Source: Asaia astilbis JCM 15831 (GTDB lineage Bacteria; Pseudomonadota; Alphaproteobacteria; Acetobacterales; Acetobacteraceae). From it: DNA of 64,000 bases. The DNA is taken from assembly GCF_000613845.1 (NCBI RefSeq), contig NZ_BAJT01000012.1, positions 1 to 64,000 on the forward strand. The letters run 5' to 3'. The translations under genes and the position numbers were made by a program. Below are positions 8,933 to 19,290 of the stretch, piece after piece. The notes beneath the pieces are model-generated. The model did no database searches, was not told where the DNA came from, and worked only from the letters and a program-made list of their open reading frames with translations. Positions within the stretch are counted from its first letter, which is position 1; every line of letters starts with the position of its first letter.

Positions 8933-9216
8933 GCGCTTACCTCGTCTTTACCCGCGAAGAAACTCTCGACCAGAAGGAGCTGGATACTTATTTCTCTCTC
9001 GTCACCGAGACCTTAGAGGGACATCCAGTCAAACCAATTGTTACTTATGGCAAGCAACAAAGCCTCGAAGGCAGCGAGCCCGAGGGGATTGTGATCCTCG
9101 AATTTCCCGACCGTGAGTCTGCACTGGGCTGGTACGAAAGCGACGCCTACCGCAAGGTGCGCGAACACCGATTTAAAGGTGGAAAGTACCGCGGCACACT
9201 GGTCGAGGGCGTCTGA
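8929..9216 (+). CDS. DUF1330-family small protein
   Basis: 95 residues with a dimeric ferredoxin-like alpha/beta-barrel pattern (YLVFTREETLD... IVILEFPDRESALGWYESDAYRKVREHR), the DUF1330 signature. Members are uncharacterised small cytoplasmic proteins, possibly binding small ligands. The ribosome binding site GAAAGGA lies about 9 bases upstream, and the start overlaps the nth stop, so the two are probably co-translated. No role can be assigned. Confidence 0.85.
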   Translation: MSAYLVFTREETLDQKELDTYFSLVTETLEGHPVKPIVTYGKQQSLEGSEPEGIVILEFPDRESALGWYESDAYRKVREHRFKGGKYRGTLVEGV

Positions 9217-9234
9217 GTTTCTCTACCCTGAAAA

Positions 9235-9274
9235 GCCCTTCCTTGTCCGAGCTTTAGCCCGGACGGGGAAAGGC
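9235..9274. terminator. Long hairpin between convergent genes
   Basis: The 15-base left arm (9235-9249) pairs with the right arm (9260-9274) with one mismatch and two G-U pairs around a 10-base loop. It lies between the stops of the DUF1330 gene and glf and has four A upstream but no T tract downstream. I infer a bidirectional terminator or transcript-end hairpin. Confidence 0.5.
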
Positions 9275-9297
9275 CCACAGCTTCAGCGACGATCGCC

Positions 9298-10446
9298 TCA
9301 AGTTGGATCGATAAAAAATGCAGGAAGCGGTTCCCCTTCGTTCAAGGCCACGTCTATTCGGTCGCAGGCACTTAAAGCTTCAGAAATCGTGACGTCCATA
9401 TCCAGGTAGCGGTAGGTTCCCAGACGTCCGAGGAACGAGACGTTAGGTGTGTTTCCCGCAAGCTCGATATACTGTTCGAGCATCGTTTTCTCATTCGCCA
9501 ACCGGATCGGATAATAAGGAACATCGTTAGGCTCCGCCAAACGGCTGTATTCCCGGAATGAGACTGTTTTCTGCAGAGCATCTGCCTCCCAAGGCGCAAA
9601 ATGCTTATGCTCAGAAATGCGTGTATACGGCACCTCCTGATCGCAATAATTAATCACTGCTGTGCCTTGATAATCACCATCGCTATCAATGCGTTCGAAA
9701 TCGAGCGTTCGATAGCCGAGGCGACCAAGCCTGAACTCAAAATAGCGATCGATTGGGCCCGTATAGAACACATGGTGGAATTCTTCGGAGATTTCCTCGA
9801 ATTTCGTGTTCAGACGAAGGTCGATATTCGTCGATTTCAGAATATTCTCGACAATGGCCGAGTATCCCCCTTCAGGCATTCCCTGATAGGGATGATTGAA
9901 GTAATTATCATCGTAATTAAAGCGCAGTGGCAATCTCTTGAGGATGGAGGCAGGAAGTTCTGTCGGTTCGAGCCCCCACTGCTTGCGGGTATACCCATAG
10001 AAAAACGCTTTATAGAGCTCAGGACCAATCATTGAGAGCGCCTGCTCTTCAAAGTTTTTCGGCTCCTTGATCGACCTGTCAGCCTTTCCGGCAATGAAGC
10101 TCCGCGCCTGAGCTGGAGACATTGTTGTCTCGAAAAACTGGTTGATCGTCAGCAAGTTGACCGGGAGCGTGTACATGCGCCCTTTCGAGACGGCCTTCAC
10201 GCGATTTACATAGGGCAGGAAGGTGCCGAACTGACAGATATAGTCCCATGCACGCCGGTCTGCCGTATGGAAAATATGCGGCCCATAGTGGTGCACCATG
10301 ACGCCCGTAGCTTCATCCCGCGCGGTATGACAGTTACCTGCAATATGGGTTCTCTCATCGAGAAGAAGAACCTTGTGCCCTTTCTCCGACAGATGTCGGG
10401 CGATAATGGCCCCGCTAAACCCCGCACCGACAACGCAAAATCTCAT
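9298..10446 (-). CDS. glf: UDP-galactopyranose mutase
   Basis: A 382-residue FAD enzyme converting UDP-galactopyranose to UDP-galactofuranose, the donor for Galf in cell-surface glycans. The N-terminal dinucleotide-binding motif GAGFSG, the HHYGPHIFHT block, the FFYGYTRKQWG segment and the C-terminal PYYPIRLANEKTMLEQY and GRLGTYRYLDMD blocks are family signatures. It lies 21 bases after galE on the same strand, so UDP-Gal made by GalE feeds this enzyme. No glycosyltransferase is adjacent. Confidence 0.95.
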   Translation of the reverse strand: MRFCVVGAGFSGAIIARHLSEKGHKVLLLDERTHIAGNCHTARDEATGVMVHHYGPHIFHTADRRAWDYICQFGTFLPYVNRVKAVSKGRMYTLPVNLLTINQFFETTMSPAQARSFIAGKADRSIKEPKNFEEQALSMIGPELYKAFFYGYTRKQWGLEPTELPASILKRLPLRFNYDDNYFNHPYQGMPEGGYSAIVENILKSTNIDLRLNTKFEEISEEFHHVFYTGPIDRYFEFRLGRLGYRTLDFERIDSDGDYQGTAVINYCDQEVPYTRISEHKHFAPWEADALQKTVSFREYSRLAEPNDVPYYPIRLANEKTMLEQYIELAGNTPNVSFLGRLGTYRYLDMDVTISEALSACDRIDVALNEGEPLPAFFIDPT

Positions 10447-10467
10447 AGCTTCATTCCGGATATGATG

Positions 10468-11454
10468 TCATCTCTCATAACCCTGAGGATGACTCTCACG
10501 CCAGCGTAATGCTGTCTCGACAATCTGATCAAGGTCGCCGTAGCGTGGCGACCAGCCGGTCTCCTGCCTGAGAGTTGTCGAGTCCGCCACGAGGTGAGAG
10601 GGGTCGCCCTCGCGCCTCGGCGCGGCCTCCCACGGTACCTTTCGACCGCTCACGCGCTCGACACTCCGGATGACTTCCAGATTGGAATATCCCTGACCAC
10701 TACCGATATTATATGTCACGCTCCGATTATCGATTTGCCCGAGCGCGCAAATATGAGCATCGGCAAGGTCCGTCACATGGACATAATCCCGGATACACGA
10801 CCCATCCCGTGTAGGATAATCCGTTCCGAAGAGGCGTAGTGCGGGGCGGCGCCCAAGCGCTGCGTCGATCGTCAGAGGAATGAGATGAGTTTCAGGTCGA
10901 TGGTCTTCCCCTGCCCGTCCCCCTGGATCAGCTCCGGTTGCATTAAAATATCTCAGGCACGCACTGCGAAGACCGTGCAACTCGTGAGCCCAGTGTAAGA
11001 CCCTCTCGATCATGAACTTGCTCTCCCCATAGGGTGAGCCAGGCTGCACGAGCGCGGTTTCCGGAATAGGGTCGAGACGTTCAGGTCCACCGAAAAGCGC
11101 TGCGGTTGACGAAAAAACGATTTTCTTGACGCCGTGCTCAACGCAGGCCTGAACAAGATTGAGTGCGGTCAGAAAGTTCTGCCGCAGATAGTGCAAAGGC
11201 TCGCGCATGCTCTCTCCAACCAGGGAAAGAGCGGCAAAATGCAGGACGCCATCCCAGGCTCCCTGAGCGACAACTCTGGCAGTTGCCTGATAATCACTGA
11301 GATCGACCTCATGGAAGATGACGTTTGCGGGAACAGCCTTGCGGTGGCCCGTGCTCAGATTATCGAGAACGACAACCTCGTGACCTGCATCCAACAGAGC
11401 CAGCACCGCATGACTACCGACGAAACCAGCACCACCGGTCACGAGATAACGCAT
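10468..11454 (-). CDS. galE: UDP-glucose 4-epimerase
   Basis: A 328-residue short-chain dehydrogenase/reductase-fold enzyme interconverting UDP-glucose and UDP-galactose with bound NAD. It shows the glycine motif VTGGAGFVGSH, the Ser in FSSTAALFG and the YxxxK pair in SPYGESKFM. It is immediately upstream of glf and likely its operon partner, giving a UDP-Galf supply route. The ATG start gives the expected N-terminus MRYLVTGG. Confidence 0.95.
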   Translation of the reverse strand: MRYLVTGGAGFVGSHAVLALLDAGHEVVVLDNLSTGHRKAVPANVIFHEVDLSDYQATARVVAQGAWDGVLHFAALSLVGESMREPLHYLRQNFLTALNLVQACVEHGVKKIVFSSTAALFGGPERLDPIPETALVQPGSPYGESKFMIERVLHWAHELHGLRSACLRYFNATGADPGGRAGEDHRPETHLIPLTIDAALGRRPALRLFGTDYPTRDGSCIRDYVHVTDLADAHICALGQIDNRSVTYNIGSGQGYSNLEVIRSVERVSGRKVPWEAAPRREGDPSHLVADSTTLRQETGWSPRYGDLDQIVETALRWRESHPQGYER

Positions 11455-11851
11455 TCAGGTCTCCTGAGAGAAAAAACTTCGTATTTCTACGTAGAGATCT
11501 TTCCTCCAAACCGATCAATACAGGAAATCGAGACACGTCGAAAAAACAGAATCATCGAAAAAAACGCCGCATTGGTCCGAAGGAAGAAAACGAGAAACGT
11601 CGGTCACCTTTGGAACATCGACGTCGGCTGAGACCTTCCCCCTGGCTCGCCACCTTCCTCAAATTCCCCTTTTCATCCGTGCGTCAGATCGTCCTCGAAA
11701 TGGTGGCTGCAACCGGCCCACAGGGCAAAGTAGTGAACATTTTCGAGGATGCGTACGCCAAATCGTCATGCGAAAATTGAGACAAAAGCAGTGTATTCAC
11801 GTTAGCTTGCAAGTCTGTCTTGTTTTTTGACCTGAAGCTTCCGAAGGTTCC
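11455..11851. other. 397-base intergenic stretch between galE and the antiporter gene
   Basis: It holds the divergent upstream regions of galE (reverse) and the Na+/H+ antiporter (forward). The galE-proximal part is A-rich. Near the antiporter start I see only a weak ribosome binding site (CCGAAGG). No RNA gene, repeat or credible reading frame was recognised. Confidence 0.6.
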
Positions 11852-13102
11852 ATGTCCTCACTCAGCCTGTTCGCAATTCTTCTGACGCTCTGCACCTTGT
11901 GCGGCATCCTCAATTACAAGTTCCTGCGACTGCCGATGACGATCGGGATCCTCTTGATTGCTTTGGCAGGCTCTCTCCTGCTCAAGGCTCTCGATATCGC
12001 CCTGCCAGGGGTCGATCTGCATACCTTACCCATGTCGATCCTCGACTCAGCCGATCTGCCAGGCAATCTGCTGGATGGTGCGCTTTCTTTCCTGCTTTTC
12101 GCAGGTGCTCTTCAGGTCGACACCACCGAGATGATGAAGCGGAAATTCTCCGTCTTGTTTCTGGCCATCGTCGGGACCATCCTCGCGGTCTTCCTTCTTG
12201 CCGGGGCAATGTACTGGGTCATGGCGGCAGTGGGGCTGCACATGCCTTTTCTCTGGTGTGTCGTGCTGGGCGCTATCCTTGCTCCGACCGACCCGGTTTC
12301 TGTCGTGGGCATGTTGCGCCGCCTTGGCTTGCCCGGACCGATTCAGGCCATCTTCGCCGGAGAAAGCCTTTTCAATGACGGGATAAGCATTGTCATTTTT
12401 GGCCTCGCCATGTCGCTTGTCACCGGCGATGCCCAGCATCTGACACTCATCGACGCTTTCAGGGCGTTTGGGCTCGAAGCCGTCGGTGGCAGCGCACTGG
12501 GTTTCGTCGCCGGGATGATCGGTCTGCTCTGCTTCCGTACGGCGAGAGACAGCCATCTTCAGCTTCTCGTATCGCTCAGCCTGGCAGCAGGCACGTTCAG
12601 CCTCGCTCATGCTTTGGGCATGTCCGGCCCTATCGCAGTCGTCGTGGCCGGCCTCTGCCTCGGTGGCAAACGCGCCCAGAGCAGTATGGACGATCATGCC
12701 CGAAAGGAGCTCAACAGCTTCTGGACTCTGGTCGACGAAATTCTGAACGCGCTCCTTTTCCTGATGATCGGCTTCGAGGTTCTTGCGGCCATTCCGGGAC
12801 ATCGCGCGCTCTGGGCATTGCTGATTGGAATTCCGCTTTCGATCGCAGCGCGCGCTCTGAGCGTATTTCTCGCGATCCTGCCGATCCATCTTTATGGAGA
12901 ACACCGAGGCCGGATGCTCGCAGTCCTGACCTGGGGAGGATTGCGCGGCGGCATTTCGCTTTCCCTGGCTTTGACCCTCCCTGCAGGGCCGATGAAAGAT
13001 GTGTTGGCCCCGATCTGCTACGGCATTGTGGTCTTCACGATCCTTGTGCAAGGCCTGACCATGGAGCCCGTGGCGCTCTATTTTTATCCCAGGAAGAAAT
13101 AG
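11852..13102 (+). CDS. Na+/H+ antiporter, CPA1 (NhaP-like) family
   Basis: A 416-residue integral membrane protein with about 12 hydrophobic segments. Family motifs: SFLLFAGALQVD, LAPTDPVSVVGMLRRLG and GESLFNDGISIV, the latter two containing the buried acidic residues that exchange Na+ (or K+) for protons; also LTWGGLRGGISLSLAL near the C-terminus. It probably exports Na+ and helps control cytoplasmic pH. There is no long cytoplasmic regulatory tail. It is convergent with comEC, the two stops being only 2 bases apart. Confidence 0.92.
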   Translation: MSSLSLFAILLTLCTLCGILNYKFLRLPMTIGILLIALAGSLLLKALDIALPGVDLHTLPMSILDSADLPGNLLDGALSFLLFAGALQVDTTEMMKRKFSVLFLAIVGTILAVFLLAGAMYWVMAAVGLHMPFLWCVVLGAILAPTDPVSVVGMLRRLGLPGPIQAIFAGESLFNDGISIVIFGLAMSLVTGDAQHLTLIDAFRAFGLEAVGGSALGFVAGMIGLLCFRTARDSHLQLLVSLSLAAGTFSLAHALGMSGPIAVVVAGLCLGGKRAQSSMDDHARKELNSFWTLVDEILNALLFLMIGFEVLAAIPGHRALWALLIGIPLSIAARALSVFLAILPIHLYGEHRGRMLAVLTWGGLRGGISLSLALTLPAGPMKDVLAPICYGIVVFTILVQGLTMEPVALYFYPRKK

Positions 13103-13104
13103 GC

Positions 13105-15206
13105 CTATTCTGCCTGCGCCAACGGCAGATTGGGCACGCCTTTGAATCCGACGCGCGGCACCCAGAAACGGCTACCGCGCCATGACCGGTCCGAAATAAC
13201 CTTCATCTTGCCGGATGCTGCATTCACCATGAACGCACCATCCCGCCAGACCGAAAAGCGGTCGATAAAACCGTCTGGCCTGCATCGCTCAGGCAGGGGG
13301 ACAGCACTGACGATGAACGCTTCCTTCTCCTGACAGAGACGATCCTGCGCAGTTTGGGAGGGTAAGGTGAACCAGATCGTGACCGGCCTCCTCCCGATTT
13401 TCAAAGTGCAGCCAGTCTCTGCGCAGGACGGCGAAACGGCACTTCTCTTGACCTGCAGAGGCCAGGCGCGTTCCCACTCGGCGAGCCTCTGATTTTCGAG
13501 CCCGTTATGCGGGCCGACAAACCAATGCCACCCTTCCCTGAACGCCATCAAGCCAGCATCCGGTGACACCAACAGACGCGGCCTCTCTCCCCAGAGGGGC
13601 GAAAAACAGCCGACGACGATTGGCAGGATAAAAACCAGACGAGTCCTGCCACGCCATAAGCAAATTCCGGCAAGCCCCGCCATATAGACCGGGAGCCCCC
13701 ACCACATCATGCGAGGAACAGGAACATGGGCGAAGGGTAAGGCGGACACATGACTGGCCAGAAACGAGATTACCCCGATCCCCTGTCCCATCACCCAGAG
13801 CGGTAGCCCCGACAGGCCAAATGGCATAAGCAGCAAGGAGCATAGTCCCGCGGGCATGACGCAAAAGGCCGCAACGGGCACTGCCAAAAGATTGGCCAGA
13901 ATGAACCAAGGTTGAAAGCTTCCGAACCCGGTCATAACGATAGGCAATGTTGCTCCGCCTGCCAGCAGACTGGTCAGAGAGAGCAACATGAGGTGATGAC
14001 CGATCCCGGATTTTTTCCCTTGCTCGGCTCTCCTGACGAAAGAGGGACGCAATGCCTCGTATCCCGCGATCAACGCCATGACTGCAGCAAATGACATCTG
14101 GAAAGACAGATCGAGCACAAGCACAGGCGATACGATAAGCAGCCCCAGCGCAATCAGCGCCAAAGAGCGCATCGACAAAACCCGTCGTCCACCGAGCAGC
14201 GCACAAGTGGCAAGCCCAGCCATGCCAAGACTTCTCAAGGCGGGAAGATGCAGACCCGTCAGAAAGACGTAGACCGCTCCCGCGCCAAGAGCGACGCAGG
14301 CAGCAATCTCCCGACAGGGTAGACGCAGCCCCAGCCAGGCCATATTACAAGCACGCGCCTCGAGACGGTGAACACGACGCCCATAACGAGCCCGAGATGT
14401 AATCCGGCAACCGCCAGAATATGAGCGAGGCCTGAGGCCGCGTAAGCCGCGCGTGTCTGCCGACTAATCCCCTCCCCATGACCTGCGAGCAGTGTCGATG
14501 CAATTGCGGCACGCTGCCCCGAGAGGTGCCCGGCAATGTCAGCGGCAATCAGGAGACGCCAACGTCCCCATACATAGCCTTTCGGCGTCTGGATAACGTC
14601 AGGCGCTCCGAGCACGCGCCCGGTTCCAGCGAGAGAGTCGAACCATGCCTCTTTCTGACGATCGCGTCCGCCGGGAAATGCAGGCCAATCGGGCGGACGC
14701 AGAACCGCGCGCAGGCGCAGTTTCATCCCGGGCGTGTAGCTCCGGTCGTCTCGCGCAAAAAGAATCAGATCACGTTTCAGCGGTGCCATTCCGATATCGA
14801 CACCGCTTTCGAAAACGGCGTCTTTGATGCGCCAGCGCTGCCGGATCTGACCCGCTTCCTCCCTCCTCGACACATCGGAGAGCGTACCCCTCATCAAGAC
14901 CGCGAGGGAGGGCAACGCAGGCATCGGGGGTTGCCTCCTTGCCTGACCTCGCATCGACAAAAAACCAAGACTGATCACCAGTAGAGCGTAGCCTGCACAT
15001 CGTGTCGTCAGCCGTCCCCAGCCAAAGACTAAAACAGTCAGGCCTACTCCGCCGCCGACACTTCCTGCCCAGAACCCGGGTTCATGCCGTGGAAGGAAAT
15101 AAAGCAGGCTGCCAATCGCCCAGCCCACGGGAAGCCATGCGCTCAGAGCGCGGCCCTGTGCGAGCAAGCGCGCTTCAACATAGTCCGCGAGCCGAGAGAA
15201 ATTCAT
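13105..15206 (-). CDS. comEC: ComEC/Rec2 DNA-uptake channel (one apparent frameshift)
   Basis: About 700 residues. It has an N-terminal DUF4131 region with membrane helices and an extracytoplasmic OB-like part (about residues 30-230), then the competence domain beginning near SGLAHILAVAGLHLGLVMG and a polytopic C-terminal half. ComEC carries single-stranded DNA across the inner membrane during natural transformation. I see no metallo-beta-lactamase domain. The frame breaks near 14343, just before MAWLGLRLPCREIAA; one missing base restores continuity. The ATG at 15206 is used; the TTG at 15221 lies inside a repeat hairpin. dprA, also a transformation gene, lies 5 kb away. Confidence 0.88.
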
Positions 15207-15249
15207 GGGGCTTTGCCCCAAACCCCACCAAAGGGCCGTCGCCCTTTGG
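15207..15249. repeat. Tandem GC-rich hairpins (REP-like element)
   Basis: Two hairpins lie side by side: GGGGC-TTT-GCCCC (15207-15219) and CCAAAGGGC-CGTC-GCCCTTTGG (15228-15249), joined by AAACCCCA. From general knowledge, elements of this form recur between genes in acetic acid bacteria. I see only this copy in the window. It directly precedes the comEC start codon and may affect comEC translation or end a transcript. Confidence 0.5.
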
Positions 15250-15661
15250 AAACGATTACTGAAGATTGGTCAGGGGATGAATGATGCGTAGAGTTTACCA
15301 TCATCTCACTGCTTGCCTTTATCTTCAAAACATACGTAGAGAAGAAAGATTACTCTATAAGTAATTATAGTAGTTATATAAATATATGATTTATCTATAT
15401 ACAATTATAATTGTTTATGATTCTGTGATCGTTTTTATAGCTCAAAACCTCAACTTCCTGCTCGGGGGTCGAAAGTCGGCGTGTGTGAGCCACATCTAAA
15501 CAACGATACCCCTACAAGACACGCCCTCCCCTCTTCCGAGGAAAACACGTCTTTTCCTTGCGCTGCGAGGCTTTGATCAGAGCGACGCGGCGCCTTTCGA
15601 TCCGTTCACAACATAATGCCATCCGGTAGTGTGGTGTCGCCAATCATGCTATGCAGCCGCC
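15250..15661. other. AT-rich intergenic stretch before gltX with short palindromes
   Basis: Together with the preceding hairpins this is a 455-base divergent gap between comEC and gltX. From about 15345 to 15425 the sequence is almost pure A/T, unlike the surroundings. It contains the perfect palindrome ACAATTATAATTGT (15401-15414) and a small inverted repeat CTATAA-GTAA-TTATAG (15355-15370). This looks like a promoter or upstream-element region or a regulator binding site. No coding sequence or RNA gene was recognised. Confidence 0.5.
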
Positions 15662-17067
15662 ATGACCGTTCGCACACGCTTTGCCCCTTCTCCCACCGGC
15701 TTGCTGCATATCGGCAACGCCCGTGCAGCCCTGTTCAATTTCCTTTTCGCCCGTCATCACGGCGGACAGTTCCTGCTCAGAATTGAGGATACGGATCGTG
15801 AGCGCTCAACGCAGCGCGCGGTCGACGTCATCTTCGAAGGCCTGGCCTGGATGGGAATCACGACGGACGAAGATCCCGTGTTCCAGTCCACGAGGCAGGA
15901 CCGCCATACCGAAGTGGCGCAGGAATTGCTGGCAAAAGGTCTGGCCTATCGCTGCTTCTGCACAGCCGATGAGCTGAAGCAGATGCGCGAAGACGCCATA
16001 GCAAACGGCAAGCCGCCCCGTTACAACGGCATGTGGCGCGACCGTGATCCTTCCGAAGCGCCTGCAGGCGCGCCATTTGCCGTGCGTCTCAAGGCGCCGC
16101 GCGACGGCGAGACCGTGATCACCGATCTGGTTCAGGGCGAGGTGCGCGTGGCCAATGCCGAAATGGACGATCTCATCATTCTGCGCTCGGATGGCACGCC
16201 TACCTATCTCCACGCCGTTGTATGCGACGATCATGACATGGCCATCACCCATGTCATCCGTGGGGACGACCACCTGACAAATACGTTCCGTCAGGCGATG
16301 ATCTATCGCGCCATGGGCTGGGACCTGCCTCATTTCGCGCATTTGCCGCTCATCCACGGTCCTGACGGGGCCAAGCTGTCCAAGCGTCATGGCGCACAAT
16401 CTGTGGTCGAGTTCCGTGACGAAGGCTTCCTGCCCGAAGCGCTCTGCAACTACCTGCTGCGTCTCGGCTGGGGTCATGGCGATGCCGAGATCCTGAATCG
16501 GGAAGAACAGATCCGGCTGTTCGATCTCGACGGCGTGGGCCGTTCGCCCTCACGCATGGATTACGTCAAGCTGACCCACCTCAACGGCGTCTATATGCGT
16601 GAGGCCGACGACGCGCGCCTGACCGATGATGTGCTGGATCGTCTGAAAGAGCGTGAGGACATCACGGTTGATGACACGCTGCGGGCGCGCCTGCTGACAC
16701 TCATGCCGGGCCTCAAAGAACGCGCGAAGATGCTGACCGAGCTCGCCGATAGTGCGGCCTTCCTCGGACGCGCCCTGCCTTTCACCTATGACGCCAAGCG
16801 CAGAAGCAGCTTTCCGATGAAGGCAAGGACGTTTTACGCGGTGTCGCTCAGGCACTCGCCCTCGTCGAACCTTTTGACGCTTCGGCCATCGACGGTGCGC
16901 TACGCGAGTTCGCCGAGAGCAAGGCCATCAAGCTCGGTCAGGTGGCACAGCCCTTGCGCGCGGCCATGACAGGCAGCACGGTCTCGCCCGGTATCGATCT
17001 GACCCTACAAGCCCTTGGCCGGGACGAGGTTCTGGCCCGTATCGGAGCTGCTATTGCCCATGGCTGA
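15662..17067 (+). CDS. gltX: Glutamyl-tRNA synthetase (one apparent frameshift)
   Basis: A class I aminoacyl-tRNA synthetase charging tRNA(Glu), about 468 residues when repaired. The HIGH-like motif is in [16 protein letters not shown] and the KMSKR-like motif in GAKLSKRHG. The frame breaks near 16799, one base missing after DAK; the correct frame then reads [15 protein letters not shown] and continues through [18 protein letters not shown] to a stop at 17067. Because the gene is essential and the break sits late in a conserved domain, I treat it as a sequence error. The start [13 protein letters not shown] is canonical. Acetobacteraceae often carry two GltX copies; the specificity of this one is not decided. 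Confidence 0.92.
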
Positions 17068-18001
17068 GACGCTCACCCGACGTCACCACCTGCTCGGCCT
17101 CGAAGGCATGAGCGCTGCGGAGATCACGCCTTTTCTCGATCTCGCAGCGAATTATGCCCTGTTGAGCCGCTCGCGCACGGGACCTCGCGATGCTCTGCGC
17201 GGCCGCACTGTCATCAACATGTTTTTCGAGGACAGCACGCGGACCCGCACGAGCTTCGAGCTTGCAGGTAAACGTCTGGGGGCCGACGTGATCAACATGA
17301 CGGTCGCCACATCGTCGGTGAACAAGGGTGAGACCCTGCTCGACACGGCAGCCACACTCAACGCCATGCGCTGCGATCTGCTGGTTGTGCGTCACGGCCA
17401 GTCCGGTGCGCCTGCCCTGCTGGCACAAAAGGTTGAAGCAAGTGTGGTCAATGCCGGAGACGGCATGCACGAGCATCCCACGCAGGCGCTGCTCGACGCT
17501 TTGACGATCAAGCGCCATCTGGGGACGTTGAGTGGCCTGACCGTGGCCATCTGCGGCGATGTCGGCCATAGCCGCGTCGCACGCTCGAATATCCATCTTC
17601 TGACCGCCATGGGCAGCAAAGTGCGTCTCGTCGGGCCGCCGACACTGGTCCCTGCGGCCATGGCGTCTCTTGGAGACGTGTCCATCCATCACGACATGGA
17701 AAGCGGACTTCGTGACGCCGATGTCGTCATGACATTGCGCCTGCAGCGGGAGCGCATGGGCGCCGGGCTGGTCCCAAGTGCCCGTGAGTTCTTCCGTTTC
17801 TATGGCGTCGACAGCCGCCGACTCGCCCTGGCGAAACCGGGCGCTCTCGTGATGCATCCAGGCCCCATGAACCGCGGTGTCGAAATCGCCTCTGACGTGG
17901 CCGATTCAGCTCAGAGTGTCATTCAGGAACAGGTTGAGATGGGTGTGGCCGTGCGCATGGCCGTACTCGACCGACTTTCACGCATGCGGACAGCATCATG
18001 A
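17060..18001 (+). CDS. pyrB: Aspartate carbamoyltransferase catalytic subunit
   Basis: A 313-residue enzyme joining carbamoyl phosphate and aspartate in the second step of pyrimidine synthesis. The carbamoyl-phosphate site STRTRTSFE, the [10 protein letters not shown] block, [12 protein letters not shown] and the terminal HPGPMNRG are diagnostic. The ATG at 17060 overlaps the repaired gltX end by 8 bases. It is followed with a 4-base overlap by a dihydroorotase-like gene, as in bacteria where PyrB and a PyrC homologue form one complex. Confidence 0.95.
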   Translation: MAETLTRRHHLLGLEGMSAAEITPFLDLAANYALLSRSRTGPRDALRGRTVINMFFEDSTRTRTSFELAGKRLGADVINMTVATSSVNKGETLLDTAATLNAMRCDLLVVRHGQSGAPALLAQKVEASVVNAGDGMHEHPTQALLDALTIKRHLGTLSGLTVAICGDVGHSRVARSNIHLLTAMGSKVRLVGPPTLVPAAMASLGDVSIHHDMESGLRDADVVMTLRLQRERMGAGLVPSAREFFRFYGVDSRRLALAKPGALVMHPGPMNRGVEIASDVADSAQSVIQEQVEMGVAVRMAVLDRLSRMRTAS

Positions 18002-19290
18002 CCGATCTTGTTTTCGAAAACGTCCGGCTGATCGATCCTGAAGCGGGTACCGAAGCACCCGGTCGTCTTCTGGTCCGGGACGGGCACATCGCCGGTCGAG
18101 ACAAGGCAGGAGCAGAGGGCAAGCCGGAGAACGCCGAGATCATCGATGGCGCAGGAGCAGTCCTTTCCCCCGGCCTGATCGACATGCGCGTTGCGATCGG
18201 CGAACCGGGCTTTGAATACCGCGAAACTATTGCTTCCTGCGCCCGCGCTGCCGTGTCCGGGGGCGTTACGACAATCGCGGCACTGCCGAATTCCAAGCCC
18301 GCCATCGACGAGCCTGCTCTTGTCCGCCTTCTGCGCAGCCGCGGTGAGGAAATGGGACTCGTCACTATCCTGCCTTACGGGGCTCTGACCAAAGGCTGCA
18401 ATGGCGAGGAAATGGCTGAACTCGGCATGCTGCGCGAAGCGGGTGCCGTTGCCTTCACCGATGGGATCCGGGCCATCGCCGATACCAAGCGCATGCGCCA
18501 GCTTCTGGCCTATGCAAAAGGCATCGACGCGCTTGTCGTGCAGCACCCCGAAGATCCGTCTCTCGCGAAGGGGGGCGCCGCAACGGCAGGAGCGCTTGCA
18601 ACCCGCATGGGCCTGCCGCAAATCCCGGCGGCTGCGGAGGCTATCCTGATTGCCCGCGATCTTCGTCTGGCTGAGATGACGGGCGCTCGACTGCATTTCG
18701 GCCATGTCTCGACGGGAGAAGGTCTCGCCCTGATCCGTCAGGCCAAGGCTAAAGGGCAAGCGATCACCTGCGATACGGCGCCGCCCTATTTTGCCCTCAA
18801 TGAAGAGGCGATCGGCGCGTTTCGCACCTATGCCAAGCTGTCGCCACCCTTACGGTGTGAAGAGGATCGTCTGGCAGTCTGCGCGGCTCTGGCCGACGGC
18901 ACTATCGATGCGATTGCCTCTGACCATGCGCCTTGGGATGCCGATGACAAACGGCTGCCCTTCGCTCAGGCCAGCGCGGGCGGGACGGGTCTGACCACAC
19001 TGCTCGGCGTCGGTCTCTCACTGGTACATGACAGGCACCTGACTCTGCCCCAACTGATTGCGCTGATGACAAGCCGGCCAGCGAGTCTGCTCGGCAGCGA
19101 CGCCGGAACGCTCAATGACGGGGCCAGCGCCGATCTGTGTCTGTTCGACCCCGATGCGGAATGGGTGGTCGAGGCTGGCAGTCAGCCCGGTCGCGCGCAG
19201 AATACGCCGTTCGACGGACGACGCCTCAAAGGACGCGTGCGCGGCACCTGGAAAGCCGGGCGTCAGGTCTATGACGGGAGCCCGGCATGA
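17998..19290 (+). CDS. Dihydroorotase-like protein lacking the HxH metal motif
   Basis: 430 residues of the amidohydrolase superfamily, aligned throughout with dihydroorotases. Where active enzymes have H-x-H after the first strand (PGLIDxHxH), this protein reads [15 protein letters not shown], so both histidines (residues 63 and 65) are replaced by Met and Val. Later blocks HPED, HFGHVST and ASDHAPW remain. In Pseudomonas an inactive PyrC homologue (PyrC') is a structural partner of PyrB. Position directly after pyrB with an ATGA overlap suggests the same here, with a true dihydroorotase elsewhere. Alternatively this may be a divergent active class. The start is set by the overlap. Confidence 0.82.
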   Translation: MTDLVFENVRLIDPEAGTEAPGRLLVRDGHIAGRDKAGAEGKPENAEIIDGAGAVLSPGLIDMRVAIGEPGFEYRETIASCARAAVSGGVTTIAALPNSKPAIDEPALVRLLRSRGEEMGLVTILPYGALTKGCNGEEMAELGMLREAGAVAFTDGIRAIADTKRMRQLLAYAKGIDALVVQHPEDPSLAKGGAATAGALATRMGLPQIPAAAEAILIARDLRLAEMTGARLHFGHVSTGEGLALIRQAKAKGQAITCDTAPPYFALNEEAIGAFRTYAKLSPPLRCEEDRLAVCAALADGTIDAIASDHAPWDADDKRLPFAQASAGGTGLTTLLGVGLSLVHDRHLTLPQLIALMTSRPASLLGSDAGTLNDGASADLCLFDPDAEWVVEAGSQPGRAQNTPFDGRRLKGRVRGTWKAGRQVYDGSPA

